In this document: positions 43,466-51,556 of the stretch, piece after piece
How the letters are laid out: each line of letters opens with the position of its first letter
How positions within the stretch are numbered: position 1 is the first letter of the stretch
From: Selenihalanaerobacter shriftii
Lineage (GTDB): Bacteria > Bacillota > Halanaerobiia > Halobacteroidales > Acetohalobiaceae
Assembly: GCF_900167185.1 (NCBI RefSeq)
Contig: NZ_FUWM01000005.1
Span: 62,001-126,000 of the forward strand
DNA: 64,000 nt
Reading direction: 5' to 3'
Notes under the pieces: model-generated
Databases searched by the model: none
Told to the model about the DNA's origin: nothing
What the model saw: the letters and a program-made list of their open reading frames with translations, nothing else
Made by a program: the position numbers and the translations under genes

Positions 43466-44884
43466 TTGAATAATATCCAAAATAATAATCATATTATTGA
43501 AGGGGAAATTTTAAGTTCACTTTTAAAATTATCAATTCCCACGATTCTTGCTCAGTTGATGCAGACAGTTTATAATTTAGCTGATACATTATGGCTAGGT
43601 CGATTTGGAGCAAATGCAGTAGCTGCAATCTCCGTTGGATTTCCATTAGTTTTCTTATTAATCTCTTTTGCTGGAGGAATTACCTTAGCTGGAACAACTC
43701 TAGTTGCTCAATATAAAGGGGCTGGAGATCAGGAGATGGTGAATAAAACAGCTAGTCAATTGCTTTCATTTTTGCTTTTGATTTCATTTGGAATCATGGT
43801 TATAGGGCTTTTATTTAATAAAGATTTCTTAATATTAATGGGAACTCCTAATGATATTCTCAATGATGCAGTAGGATATTTAAATATTATTTTTATGGGA
43901 TTGCCCTTAATATTTATGTCATTTATCTTTTCTTCTACTCTACGAGGAAGCGGTAATACAGTAACTCCAATGAAATTAATGATTATGTCAGTTATAATAA
44001 ATATTATTTTAGATCCATTCTTGATTTTTGGCTGGTCGATCTTTCCTGAACTTGGAGTAAAAGGAGCAGCTATAGCTACTGTTTTTTCTAGATTAATTTC
44101 ATCATCAGTGGCTCTTTACTATTTAGTTAAAGGAAATAAAGGGATTAAATTAAGAGTTAAATACATGATCCCAACTTTAGCATTTATAAAGAAGGTTACC
44201 TATTTAGGAATGCCTTCGGCTATCGAACAGTCTGCTCGTTCTATTGGTCAAATAGTTATGACTGGAATAGTAACTGGTTATGGTTCTTTAGCAGTAGCAG
44301 CTTTTGGAATTGGGAACCGGATTTTATCAGTAGCTATTTTACCGACTCGAGGTTTTAGTAGTGGAGCTACCACAATGGTAGGCCAAAATCTAGGTGCTAA
44401 TCAAGAGGCAAGAGCAGATAAGAGTGGATTGATCAGTGTTGGAATAAATTCTGTAGGCATGATATTGTTAGGGATTGTAGTCTATTTCTTTTCAGGGGAT
44501 ATAATTCAGATTTTTAATGATAATTCAGAAGTGGTCTTAATTGGTAGTGAATATCTGAAATTCTTATCCTTTTCTTTTATATTTATAGGAACCATGTTTA
44601 TTGTGAATGGAATCTTCAGAGGAGCTGGAAATACAGTGTTACCGATGGTATTTTCATTAGTTTCATTATTGGTATTAAGAGTGCCATTGGCTACAATATT
44701 AGCTAAATTCAAATTCGGATTATCTGGAGTTTGGTGGGCAATACTCATTTCAAATTTAGTTAGTGGATTAGTAGCTTTTATTTGGTTTTTAGTTGGTGAT
44801 TGGAAGAAAGAAGTGATTGATAAGAAAGAAGTAGAGATAGAAGATAGCATTGATAATGATAAATTAAAAATTGATTTAGTTTAA
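43466..44884 (+). CDS. MATE-family efflux transporter
   Basis: Multidrug/toxin exporter with twelve membrane segments (472 aa). TTG 43466 is preferred, since GAGGTG lies upstream and the GTG at 43457 overlaps that site. Family features: LLKLSIPTILAQLMQTVYNLADTLWLGRFGANAVAAIS in the first helices and a second half beginning at about 230 with VTYLGMPSAIEQSARSIGQIVMTGIV. The C-terminus is a charged tail (KKEVIDKKEVEIEDS). Substrate unknown. Confidence 0.92.
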   Translation: MNNIQNNNHIIEGEILSSLLKLSIPTILAQLMQTVYNLADTLWLGRFGANAVAAISVGFPLVFLLISFAGGITLAGTTLVAQYKGAGDQEMVNKTASQLLSFLLLISFGIMVIGLLFNKDFLILMGTPNDILNDAVGYLNIIFMGLPLIFMSFIFSSTLRGSGNTVTPMKLMIMSVIINIILDPFLIFGWSIFPELGVKGAAIATVFSRLISSSVALYYLVKGNKGIKLRVKYMIPTLAFIKKVTYLGMPSAIEQSARSIGQIVMTGIVTGYGSLAVAAFGIGNRILSVAILPTRGFSSGATTMVGQNLGANQEARADKSGLISVGINSVGMILLGIVVYFFSGDIIQIFNDNSEVVLIGSEYLKFLSFSFIFIGTMFIVNGIFRGAGNTVLPMVFSLVSLLVLRVPLATILAKFKFGLSGVWWAILISNLVSGLVAFIWFLVGDWKKEVIDKKEVEIEDSIDNDKLKIDLV

Positions 44885-44914
44885 TAATTAAGTATTCAAT
44901 ATGTAAGTAAGAGG

Positions 44915-44950
44915 TAGGTCAAATTAAGTTTTGTTATTGACCTATTTTTA
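44915..44950 (+). terminator. terminator after the MATE gene
   Basis: TAGGTCAA (44915-44922) pairs with TTGACCTA (44937-44944), followed by TTTTT. Confidence 0.75.
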
Positions 44951-45034
44951 CATAGATTTAAGTTAGAGATGGCATTATAATATAGACTATGTATGATATT
45001 TTTGATAATTAATTCTTCAAAGGAGGAGTTAGTA

Positions 45035-45571
45035 ATGGATAAAAATATTTTAGATATAATTGGACAAAGAAAGAGCATTAGAAAATATGAAGATAAAAAG
45101 GTTGAGTCTAAAAAGATTGAGAAATTAATGGAATCTGCAACTTTAGCGCCTAGTGCTGGTAACCGTCAACCGTGGGAATTTATAGTAGTAGAAGATGAAA
45201 AAGTGATAGCAGAGTTAATTGATGAACCGATGTCTAAGTTTAATACATCTTGGATGTCAAAAGGAGTTCCATTAATGATTGCGGTTTGTGGTAACCCTGT
45301 AGAGTCTGCTAAAAAGTATGGAGATAGAGGCCGTAATCTATATGCTATTCAAGACACAGCAGCGGCTATTCAAAACATTATGTTGGCAGCTGCAGGTTTA
45401 GGTTTAGGAACCTGTTGGATAGGGGCTTTTGATGAGGTTGAGGTTAGTGAATTATTAGATGTTAAGTCTGATTATAGAATTTATGGTTTAATTACTGTAG
45501 GGTATCCTGCTAAAGAAGGAAGTAGGCCATCTAGAAAACCATTATCTGAAGTAGTAAGATATATTAAATAA
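45035..45571 (+). CDS. nitroreductase-family FMN oxidoreductase
   Basis: A 178-residue NAD(P)H-dependent flavoprotein (ATG 45035 after AAGGAGGAG; upstream ATG 44993 has no site). Motifs: IGQRKSIRKYEDKKV (FMN phosphate contact), TLAPSAGNRQPWEFIVV, AAAIQNIMLAAAGLGLGTCWIGAF and GLITVGYP. The natural substrate of this family cannot be read from sequence. It is monocistronic between two terminators. Confidence 0.92.
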   Translation: MDKNILDIIGQRKSIRKYEDKKVESKKIEKLMESATLAPSAGNRQPWEFIVVEDEKVIAELIDEPMSKFNTSWMSKGVPLMIAVCGNPVESAKKYGDRGRNLYAIQDTAAAIQNIMLAAAGLGLGTCWIGAFDEVEVSELLDVKSDYRIYGLITVGYPAKEGSRPSRKPLSEVVRYIK

Positions 45572-45583
45572 TAGATATTTTAA

Positions 45584-45613
45584 AGTAGGCAAGTTTACTT
45601 GCCTACTTTTTTA
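45584..45613 (+). terminator. terminator after the nitroreductase gene
   Basis: AGTAGGCAAG (45584-45593) and CTTGCCTACT (45598-45607) form a perfect 10-bp stem with a TTTA loop, followed by TTTTT. Confidence 0.93.
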
Positions 45614-45689
45614 CTTTATTGGATTATAAATTCTTTATGTACCAAAAATATGAATACATATTAATTAATAAAGATGAAAATACTATATT

Positions 45690-45767
45690 TTTGTGTCTGA
45701 ACCACAAAAAATCGACAAAAAATCAGTTTGTGAAAATAATGACAAAGTTTCAATTAGATTATATAAT
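45690..45767 (+). promoter_or_regulatory. promoter and operator block of the rhodanese gene (copy A)
   Basis: Promoter: ATGACA (45739-45744), 17 bp, TATAAT (45762-45767). Overlapping the -35 is TTTGTGAAAATAATGACAAA (45727-45746), an imperfect inverted repeat close to both the Rex type (TTGTGAA-N4-TTCACAA) and the Crp/Fnr type (TGTGA-N6-TCACA). A second inverted repeat, TTTGTGTCTGAACCACAAA, lies at 45690-45708. The stretch 45690-45750 matches 49597-49656 upstream of the FAD oxidoreductase with four substitutions and one gap, and the -10 positions correspond. A further TTTGTGAAAA occurs in the leader at 45844. Confidence 0.8.
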
Positions 45768-45896
45768 GATATTGAAAGAAATAAAGAACCCGGGTTTTTT
45801 AATCCCTCTAAAGGGGAAGTATGAGTATTTTATTATTGAGTAGTTTGTGAAAAAATAATCAAACCATTACATCAAAATAAGGGGAGGACTTATTAA

Positions 45897-46874
45897 ATGA
45901 AGAAAATTTCAATGATTTTATTATCACTGATGTTAGTTGGTACTCTAATTTTTGTAGCTGGATGTGGTAGTGATTCAGAATTAAAGAAAGAAGCAAAAGA
46001 TTATACTCCGATTGAAGAGAGAGGTTATGCCAACCCAGATGCTTTAATTAGTGCTGAAGACTTACAAGATATCAAAGATAAAGATGATGTAGTAGTTGTT
46101 GACTTTAGACATATTGCTAAGTATAAGTTAGGACATGTTCCAGGAGCAGTTAATGTTTATCGTAGTGATGAAGAGAATCCGAATGCTGAGTATGGAGGAA
46201 TGAGAGCTACTCCTAAGCAAATGGAGAAAATGCTACAAAGTAGAGGAATTAACAATGGAGACTTAATCGTTATCTATGATGACCGAGGAGACTATGATGC
46301 TTCAAGAATGTGGTGGATTCTAACTATGTATGGTTATGATAATGTTAAGTTATTAGATGGTGGAATTGTACGTTGGGAAGCATTAGGGTATGATACTCAG
46401 ATTTCAACTCCAGATGTTGAAGAAGGTAACTTTAAGTTTGATAGAGATGAGATTAATGAAGATAAATGGCTAGCTACTGTAGAAGATGTTAAAAAAGCTA
46501 TTGATGATAAGAACACAGTTATTTTAGACACTCGTTCTGAAGGAGAATATACTGGAGCAGAATTAAAGAAAGGTGCTGAAAGGAAAGGGAGAATTCCTAC
46601 TGCTACTTGGATTGAGTGGAAGCACGCTATTAACGGTGGTAAATCAGAAGGAATCCGTACTTTCAAAACTGCTCAAGAGTTAAAGAAAGTATATGGATCT
46701 AAAGGAGTAACTGCTGATAAGCAAATCATCCCTTATTGTCAGTCTGCTGTAAGATCTGCTCATACTACTTTCGTTTTAACTCAATTATTAGGATATGAAG
46801 ATGTAAGGAATTATGATGAATCTTGGATTGGCTGGAGTAGTAGAGAGGAATTACCTCTTGAAAAAGATGAGTAA
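45897..46874 (+). CDS. two-domain rhodanese (sulfurtransferase) lipoprotein
   Basis: A 325-residue sulfurtransferase of the thiosulfate/3-mercaptopyruvate type, exported and lipid-anchored: a signal peptide with lipobox VAGC puts the lipid on Cys 23. First rhodanese domain about 50-160 (VVVVDFRHIAKYKLGHVPGAVNV, WWILTMYGYDNVKLLDGGIVRWEALGY) without an active-site Cys; second domain about 180-315 (VILDTRSEGEYTGAE) with the active-site loop YCQSAVRS carrying the catalytic Cys. Such enzymes move sulfane sulfur from thiosulfate to thiols; an extracytoplasmic location would suit thiosulfate or polysulfide use. GGGGAGG precedes the ATG. Its promoter block is shared with the operon at 49.7 kb. Confidence 0.93.
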   Translation: MKKISMILLSLMLVGTLIFVAGCGSDSELKKEAKDYTPIEERGYANPDALISAEDLQDIKDKDDVVVVDFRHIAKYKLGHVPGAVNVYRSDEENPNAEYGGMRATPKQMEKMLQSRGINNGDLIVIYDDRGDYDASRMWWILTMYGYDNVKLLDGGIVRWEALGYDTQISTPDVEEGNFKFDRDEINEDKWLATVEDVKKAIDDKNTVILDTRSEGEYTGAELKKGAERKGRIPTATWIEWKHAINGGKSEGIRTFKTAQELKKVYGSKGVTADKQIIPYCQSAVRSAHTTFVLTQLLGYEDVRNYDESWIGWSSREELPLEKDE

Positions 46875-46900
46875 TTAAAATATTAAAAGAGTTAAGTTGA

Positions 46901-46934
46901 GGAGGGGATATTATATCTCCTCCTTATTTATTTA
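46901..46934 (+). terminator. hairpin after the rhodanese gene
   Basis: GGAGGGGATA (46901-46910) pairs with TATCTCCTCC (46914-46923), one G-U pair, followed by a T-rich tail (TTATTTATTT). Confidence 0.6.
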
Positions 46935-46966
46935 AGCGATATTAATTAGAATTATAATATTAATTC

Positions 46967-46997
46967 AACCACCTTCAATATTGAAGGTGGTTTTTAT
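46967..46997 (+). terminator. second, strong terminator after the rhodanese gene
   Basis: AACCACCTTCAAT and ATTGAAGGTGGTT (46967-46992) form a perfect 13-bp-arm palindrome running into TTTTT. From here to 47175 the sequence is AT-rich spacer, with no gene and no clear promoter. Confidence 0.92.
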
Positions 46998-47175
46998 TTT
47001 AATATTTTTAAATATATGTGATAAATTAATATATGTAAGAGAAAGTGTAATTTAAATAGTAAAAAGCATTTATATTGTAGTAAAATTGCGAATATATTAA
47101 AATAAAGAGGGATTTTGTCTTATTTATAGAAAGAAACTATGTTGAATAAGAAGAATAATGCTAGGAGGTATAGAT

Positions 47176-48072
47176 ATGCAGAAGATTTTATTTGATTGTG
47201 ATAATACTATGGGATTGCAGCAAAAGGATGTAGATGATGGTCTTGTTTTGATTTATTTATTAGGTTGTCTAGATATTGATTTATTAGGTGTAACTAGTGT
47301 TTTTGGTAATGGTAGTTTAAAAGATGCTAACCAAGTAACGAAACAAATGTACAAGGATTTAGAAGTGACTGATATTCCATTTAATTCTGGAGCAGCCGAT
47401 TCATCTGATATTCAAACCGATGCTGCTAGTTTCTTAGTAAAGATTGCCAAAGAAAATCCTGGTAAAATAACATTATTAGCAACAGGTCCTTTAACTAATT
47501 TAAAGGCTGCTTATAAATTAGATTCTAAGTTTTTTAGTTATTTAAAAGAGATTGTAATTATGGGTGGAATTACAGACCCATTATATTTTGGAGATAAAGA
47601 GGTCGAAGAATTAAATTTTTCTTGCGACCCTAAAGCTACTGAATTAATTTTAAAAGCATCGGTACCGATTACAGTAGCTACTGGTAACCTTTGCTTACAA
47701 GCATTTTTTGATAATGCGGATTGGCAAAGATTACAGAGTGAAGAATTATCTAGCTATCAATATATATTTAAGAATATCAAGCATTGGTATGAATATAATC
47801 AAGAACTGATTGGAAGAGTAGGTTTTTATATGTGGGATCTTGTTTCCGCTTTATATGTGACTCATCCAGAACTTTATTCTTCTAAATATTATAATTTAAA
47901 ATCTACAGAAGATGACTTGAATGAAGGAAAACTTATTTTAGAAGAAGCAGAGAATAGAGATGTGTCTATTCCTGGTTTAATTAATATACCAGCAGAGATA
48001 AAGGATATTAATAGATTTAAAGATGCAATCTTTGATGCTTGGCAGAAGGTGAAAGTAATGGAGGGCAATTAA
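47176..48072 (+). CDS. nucleoside hydrolase-family protein
   Basis: A 298-residue inosine-uridine preferring nucleoside hydrolase (IunH) fold. Start ATG 47176 after AGGAGG; the ATG at 47158 overlaps the site. The N-terminal Ca2+ motif is stretched: DCDNTMGLQQKDVDDG instead of the usual DxDxGxDD with adjacent aspartates, a variant I recall from other anaerobe sequences. Other family elements are VTSVFGNGSLKDANQVTKQM, LLATGPLTNLKAAYKL, IVIMGGI and LNFSCDPKATELIL. It probably cleaves ribonucleosides to base and ribose. The stop overlaps the start of the PucR-type regulator (TAATG), so the two are coupled. Confidence 0.88.
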   Translation: MQKILFDCDNTMGLQQKDVDDGLVLIYLLGCLDIDLLGVTSVFGNGSLKDANQVTKQMYKDLEVTDIPFNSGAADSSDIQTDAASFLVKIAKENPGKITLLATGPLTNLKAAYKLDSKFFSYLKEIVIMGGITDPLYFGDKEVEELNFSCDPKATELILKASVPITVATGNLCLQAFFDNADWQRLQSEELSSYQYIFKNIKHWYEYNQELIGRVGFYMWDLVSALYVTHPELYSSKYYNLKSTEDDLNEGKLILEEAENRDVSIPGLINIPAEIKDINRFKDAIFDAWQKVKVMEGN

Positions 48073-49343
48073 TGGATAAATTGGATGAATTAATATTATT
48101 ACAGCGAAAGTACCAAAATGTTTTATTGAATGATGGTGGAATACGAACTTTATGTAATACTCTGATTGAACAGATTAATAATCCTGTCTTTATCCTAGAT
48201 CGATATAGAAAAGGAGTATTATATGTAGATAGAGATTTATCTAAAGAATGGGATTTCTATACTTATTTAGAAGAGAAAGAGCTTAAAGAGCAAGAAGATA
48301 GTTTTACAAGACATGGGCTTCAATTTGAAAGAAGAGTTCATCATTGGCAGGATCAGAAAAATACAGAGGTTCAAGTGAAATTAAAACAAGAAGATGAGGT
48401 TCTTGGTTTTTTGATTATTTTAGAAAAGGATCCACTAAAAAAATCTGATTATTTAGCTATTATGCAGGGTGCCTATGCTTTAGCTTTAAAACTACATCAA
48501 AATGCTTTAATCCAAAATTTAGCTCAAAGATGTAGTAATGAATTAATTGATGACTTTTTAAATGGTAGATTTAAGGAAAAGGATGAACTAGTTGAAAGGG
48601 GAGAGTTAGCTGGTTGGGATCTTACAATACCGTATCAACTTTTTGTTTTACAGATTGATTTTCAAAGGAGAAATAAAAAGGATCAACAGAGTGGATCTTT
48701 TTACTTCTATGAAATGAAAGAACGAATTATGCATGATTTAAATAGAATTATTAATAATAGTATTTCTAGGGAATCTATTGTGTTTGCTTATGATGATGAT
48801 ATCATATTATTAGTTAATTATTCACATCAGACAGAAGAAATCAAGTAAGATATTAATAAAGTTTATCAAAAATTACAAGGCCAACTTCCTGCTATTAATA
48901 TTTCAATTGGAGCTGGTAATTTTGCAGAGGATTCCACTTTAATTCCAGATAGTTATCAAGAGGCTCTTTATGCTTTAGACTTTTTAGCAGCTATTGAACA
49001 AAAGAATGCAATTTTATTTTATGAAGAACTAGGAATTTTACGATTATTATGGCAAGTTGATTATAAGCAGTTAGTTCAGTTTGCTGATGGATTTCTAGAA
49101 GAGCTCATTGATTATGATCAAGACAATAGTATTGAATGGGTAGAGACTTTAGGAAGCTTTTTAGAAGAAGGGGGAAGTATTCAAAAAGCTGCTGAGAGAT
49201 TACACATTCATCCGAATACCATGAGTTACCGAATAAAACGTATTCAAGATATTCTAAATGTGAATCTACAAGATTTTGAAGTCAAATTGAATTTAGCCAT
49301 AGCATATAAAATTTATAAATTTATTATGATCCAAGATGATTAA
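48072..49343 (+). pseudogene. PucR/CdaR-like transcriptional regulator split by an in-frame TAA
   Basis: Reading from ATG 48072, codon 259 is TAA (48846-48848), after EEIK. The same frame then continues open for 164 codons to TAA at 49341-49343. The downstream part encodes the rest of a GGDEF-like middle domain (INISIGAGNFAEDSTLIPDSYQEALYAL) and the PucR-type C-terminal helix-turn-helix (GSIQKAAERLHIHPNTMSYRIKRIQDIL). The N-terminal 258 residues have no DNA-binding domain. The whole would be a normal regulator of about 420 residues, so a single base change (for example from CAA, AAA or GAA) has broken it, or the stop is a sequencing error. It is coupled to the nucleoside hydrolase gene, whose regulator it probably was. 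Confidence 0.88.
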
Positions 49344-49761
49344 TTTAAGATTAATAAATTTTCGGGAATGGCAGATTATTTTAACAAAGATTAAATAATG
49401 ATAGAGGATTATTAATAATCAGATAATAATTGAGTAATAATAAATATTATTAGATAATAAGTTGTAGAAATTTAGAAAATAATTTTTCTTTTTTCTATGA
49501 CTTATATTTGATATTAATGTAATTATAAGTTAAATAGAAGTTTAAAAGGAGTTAATTATGCAAAAAATTGCATTATATAATTGGAAAATTACATTGTTTG
49601 TGTCTAAACCACAAAAATTCGACAAAAATTAGTTTGTGAAAATAAAGACAAAGTTTAACAAAAGAGATATAATTAAATTGTAATAAAGGATATATGAATA
49701 ATATACTAATTTTTTTAAAAAACTTTGTGAAAATATTATTTTTTATATGGAGGGATTACAC
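49344..49761. other. intergenic region with promoter block, no gene seen
   Basis: A 418-bp AT-rich spacer between the broken regulator and the redox operon. The first 210 bp (49344-49555) hold only AT-rich low-complexity DNA with many AATAAT runs. From 49597 it carries the shared promoter/operator block. A 24-codon ORF with a good AAAGGAG site (49558-49632) overlaps that block and is probably not a real gene. Confidence 0.6.
49597..49673 (+). promoter_or_regulatory. promoter and operator block of the FAD oxidoreductase operon (copy B)
   Basis: Promoter: AAGACA (49645-49650), 17 bp, TATAAT (49668-49673). The inverted repeat TTTGTGAAAATAAAGACAAA (49633-49652) overlaps the -35, and TTTGTGTCTAAACCACAAA (49597-49615) lies upstream. 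Positions 49597-49656 are almost identical to the block before the rhodanese gene; similarity stops six bases past the -35 apart from the -10 hexamer. Another TTTGTGAAAA lies at 49724, just before the ribosome-binding site. Confidence 0.8.
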
Positions 49762-51555
49762 TTGTTATCTACAGAAACGATTGAAGCAATGAATGAAATA
49801 GTTGAAGATTGTATGGGTGATGCTCCTCCTTATTGTCAAGCTACTTGTCCGTTGCATATTGATGTTAAAGGATATGTGGATTTGATTAGTGAGGGAGAGT
49901 ATAAGGAGTCTTTAGAATTAATTAGAGAGACTACTCCTTTTCCAGGGATTTTAGGAAGAATTTGTGCTCACCCTTGTGAAGAGGAGTGTAAAAGACAGGA
50001 GTTAGAATCAGCTTTATCTATTAAAAATTTGAAGAGGTTTGTATCTGATTTAGAAGATGACCCACAAAATTGGGATTTTACTTCTAAAGATGAATCTGGA
50101 AATAAAGTGGCAATTATTGGTGCTGGTCCAACTGGAGCATTGGCTGCTTATGACTTACGTAAGGAAGGACATCAGGTAACAATTTTTGAGGCATTACCTG
50201 TTGTTGGTGGAATGTTAAGTGTTGGAATTCCAGACTATCGTTTACCTCAAGAAGTTATTGATAGAGAGTATAGTATTTTGGAGAAGCTAGGAGTAAAAAT
50301 TGAGCTTAATACTAGAGTAGGAAATGATATATCTTTTGCTGAGTTAGAAGATAAATTTGATGCTGTATTTGTTGCACATGGTGCTCATGAAAGTATTATG
50401 TTACCATTACCAGGAGCTGAACTAGAAGGTGTTTTACCTGGAGTGGACTTTTTAAGAGACGCAACTATAAATAGAGATAATGTAAAAATGGGTAAGAAAG
50501 TAGTAGTTATCGGTGGAGGTAACGTAGCTATAGATGTAGCCAGAACTGCTTGGAGATTTGGAGCAGAGGAAGTACATCTTCTTTGTCTTGAGTCAAGAGA
50601 AGAGATGCCGGCTCATTCTTGGGAGGTTGAAGATGCTGAGGAAGAAGAAGTACAGGTTCATTGTGGTTGGGGACCAAAAGAGATTCAAGGTCAAGATAAG
50701 GTAACTGGAATCTCTTTTAAAAAATGTACTTCAGTCCGTGATGAGGAAGGAAATTTTGCTCCAAATTATGATGAAGAGCAAATTAAAGAATTAGAAGCTG
50801 ATACAGTAATACTTGCTATTGGTCAGAATGCTGAATCTGATTTCCTTAAAGATGATGATAAGGTAGAATTAAATCGTGGTGATAAAGTAAAAGTTGATCC
50901 GGTTACTTTACAAACTGATAAAGACCATGTGTTTGCCGGTGGAGATAATGCAGGACGTCCATTATTAGCTATTGAAGCTATGGCTCACGGACGGAAGGCT
51001 GCAACTTCTATTAATCTTTATCTGAAAGGTCAAGAACTTCACGAAGATAGAGATCAGGAAGGAACTTTTGAAACTTGGCTAGAAACAGAAATAGATGATA
51101 ACGAATCTAAAGAAGAACGTGTAGATATGAGAATGTTATCTATAGATGAAAGAAGAGGAAACTTTGAAGAAGTTGAATTAGGTTTTAGTGAAGTAGAAGC
51201 TAGAAGAGAATCAAAACGTTGTCTACAATGTGAATGTAAGCTTTGTATGCAAGAATGTGTAATGTTAAACGATTATTGTGAATCACCAAAAGATTTATTT
51301 GCAAAAATAATTGAAAATGAAGATGTAGATCCAATTATTCCTTATTCATGTAATATGTGTAGTCAATGTACAATTGTTTGTCCTAAGGAATTTCCAATTA
51401 AGATGAAATTCATGAAGATAAGAAAAGATATGGTTAAAGCTAATGATGGCAAGTCACCTATGAAGGGACACAATGCTATTGAGATGCACCAATTCTTAGG
51501 TTTCTCTTGGTTATTTAATACTGCTAAATCGGCCAAAGATAAGGGGAGTGCTTAA
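49762..51555 (+). CDS. NAD(P)-linked FAD/Fe-S oxidoreductase (GltD-like) with C-terminal HdrC/GlpC-like 4Fe-4S domain
   Basis: About 597 residues from TTG 49762 (GGAGGGA lies 6 bases upstream; ATG 49747 overlaps the site). Order: an N-terminal Fer4_20 domain (PPYCQATCPLHIDVKGYV, GRICAHPCEEECKR); a two-dinucleotide-fold flavoprotein like the GltD/NfnB small subunits (FAD motif VAIIGAGPTGALAAYDLR, VVGGMLSVGIPDYRLP, NAD(P) motif VVVIGGGNVAIDVARTAWRFGA, VFAGGDNA); and a C-terminal Fe-S domain with CLQCECKLCMQEC and CNMCSQCTIVCP at about 485-550. That last part resembles HdrC/GlpC subunits, which pair with the CCG-domain protein encoded next. Together they would pass electrons from NAD(P)H to a disulfide, quinone or oxyanion; the acceptor is unknown. 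Confidence 0.88.
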   Translation: MLSTETIEAMNEIVEDCMGDAPPYCQATCPLHIDVKGYVDLISEGEYKESLELIRETTPFPGILGRICAHPCEEECKRQELESALSIKNLKRFVSDLEDDPQNWDFTSKDESGNKVAIIGAGPTGALAAYDLRKEGHQVTIFEALPVVGGMLSVGIPDYRLPQEVIDREYSILEKLGVKIELNTRVGNDISFAELEDKFDAVFVAHGAHESIMLPLPGAELEGVLPGVDFLRDATINRDNVKMGKKVVVIGGGNVAIDVARTAWRFGAEEVHLLCLESREEMPAHSWEVEDAEEEEVQVHCGWGPKEIQGQDKVTGISFKKCTSVRDEEGNFAPNYDEEQIKELEADTVILAIGQNAESDFLKDDDKVELNRGDKVKVDPVTLQTDKDHVFAGGDNAGRPLLAIEAMAHGRKAATSINLYLKGQELHEDRDQEGTFETWLETEIDDNESKEERVDMRMLSIDERRGNFEEVELGFSEVEARRESKRCLQCECKLCMQECVMLNDYCESPKDLFAKIIENEDVDPIIPYSCNMCSQCTIVCPKEFPIKMKFMKIRKDMVKANDGKSPMKGHNAIEMHQFLGFSWLFNTAKSAKDKGSA

Positions 51556-51556
51556 T

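Noticed and set aside
44915-44944. TTGACC in the MATE-nitroreductase gap as a -35 for the nitroreductase
   Set aside because: The hexamer is the 3' arm of the MATE terminator hairpin, and the nearest TATAAT is about 33 bp away, too far for a promoter.
45619-45843. 74-codon ORF on the plus strand between the nitroreductase and rhodanese genes
   Set aside because: It begins without a ribosome-binding site and runs straight through the conserved promoter/operator block and its -10. The matching block at 49.6 kb does not preserve a corresponding reading frame.
48846-48848. Programmed recoding (stop codon read-through or selenocysteine/pyrrolysine) in the PucR-type gene
   Set aside because: The codon is TAA, not TGA or TAG, and no recoding structure was seen downstream; nonsense mutation or sequencing error is simpler.
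49558-49632. 24-codon ORF with a good AAAGGAG site before the FAD oxidoreductase
   Set aside because: It overlaps the operator block and ends inside it, lies upstream of the proposed start of transcription, and has no counterpart at the rhodanese promoter.
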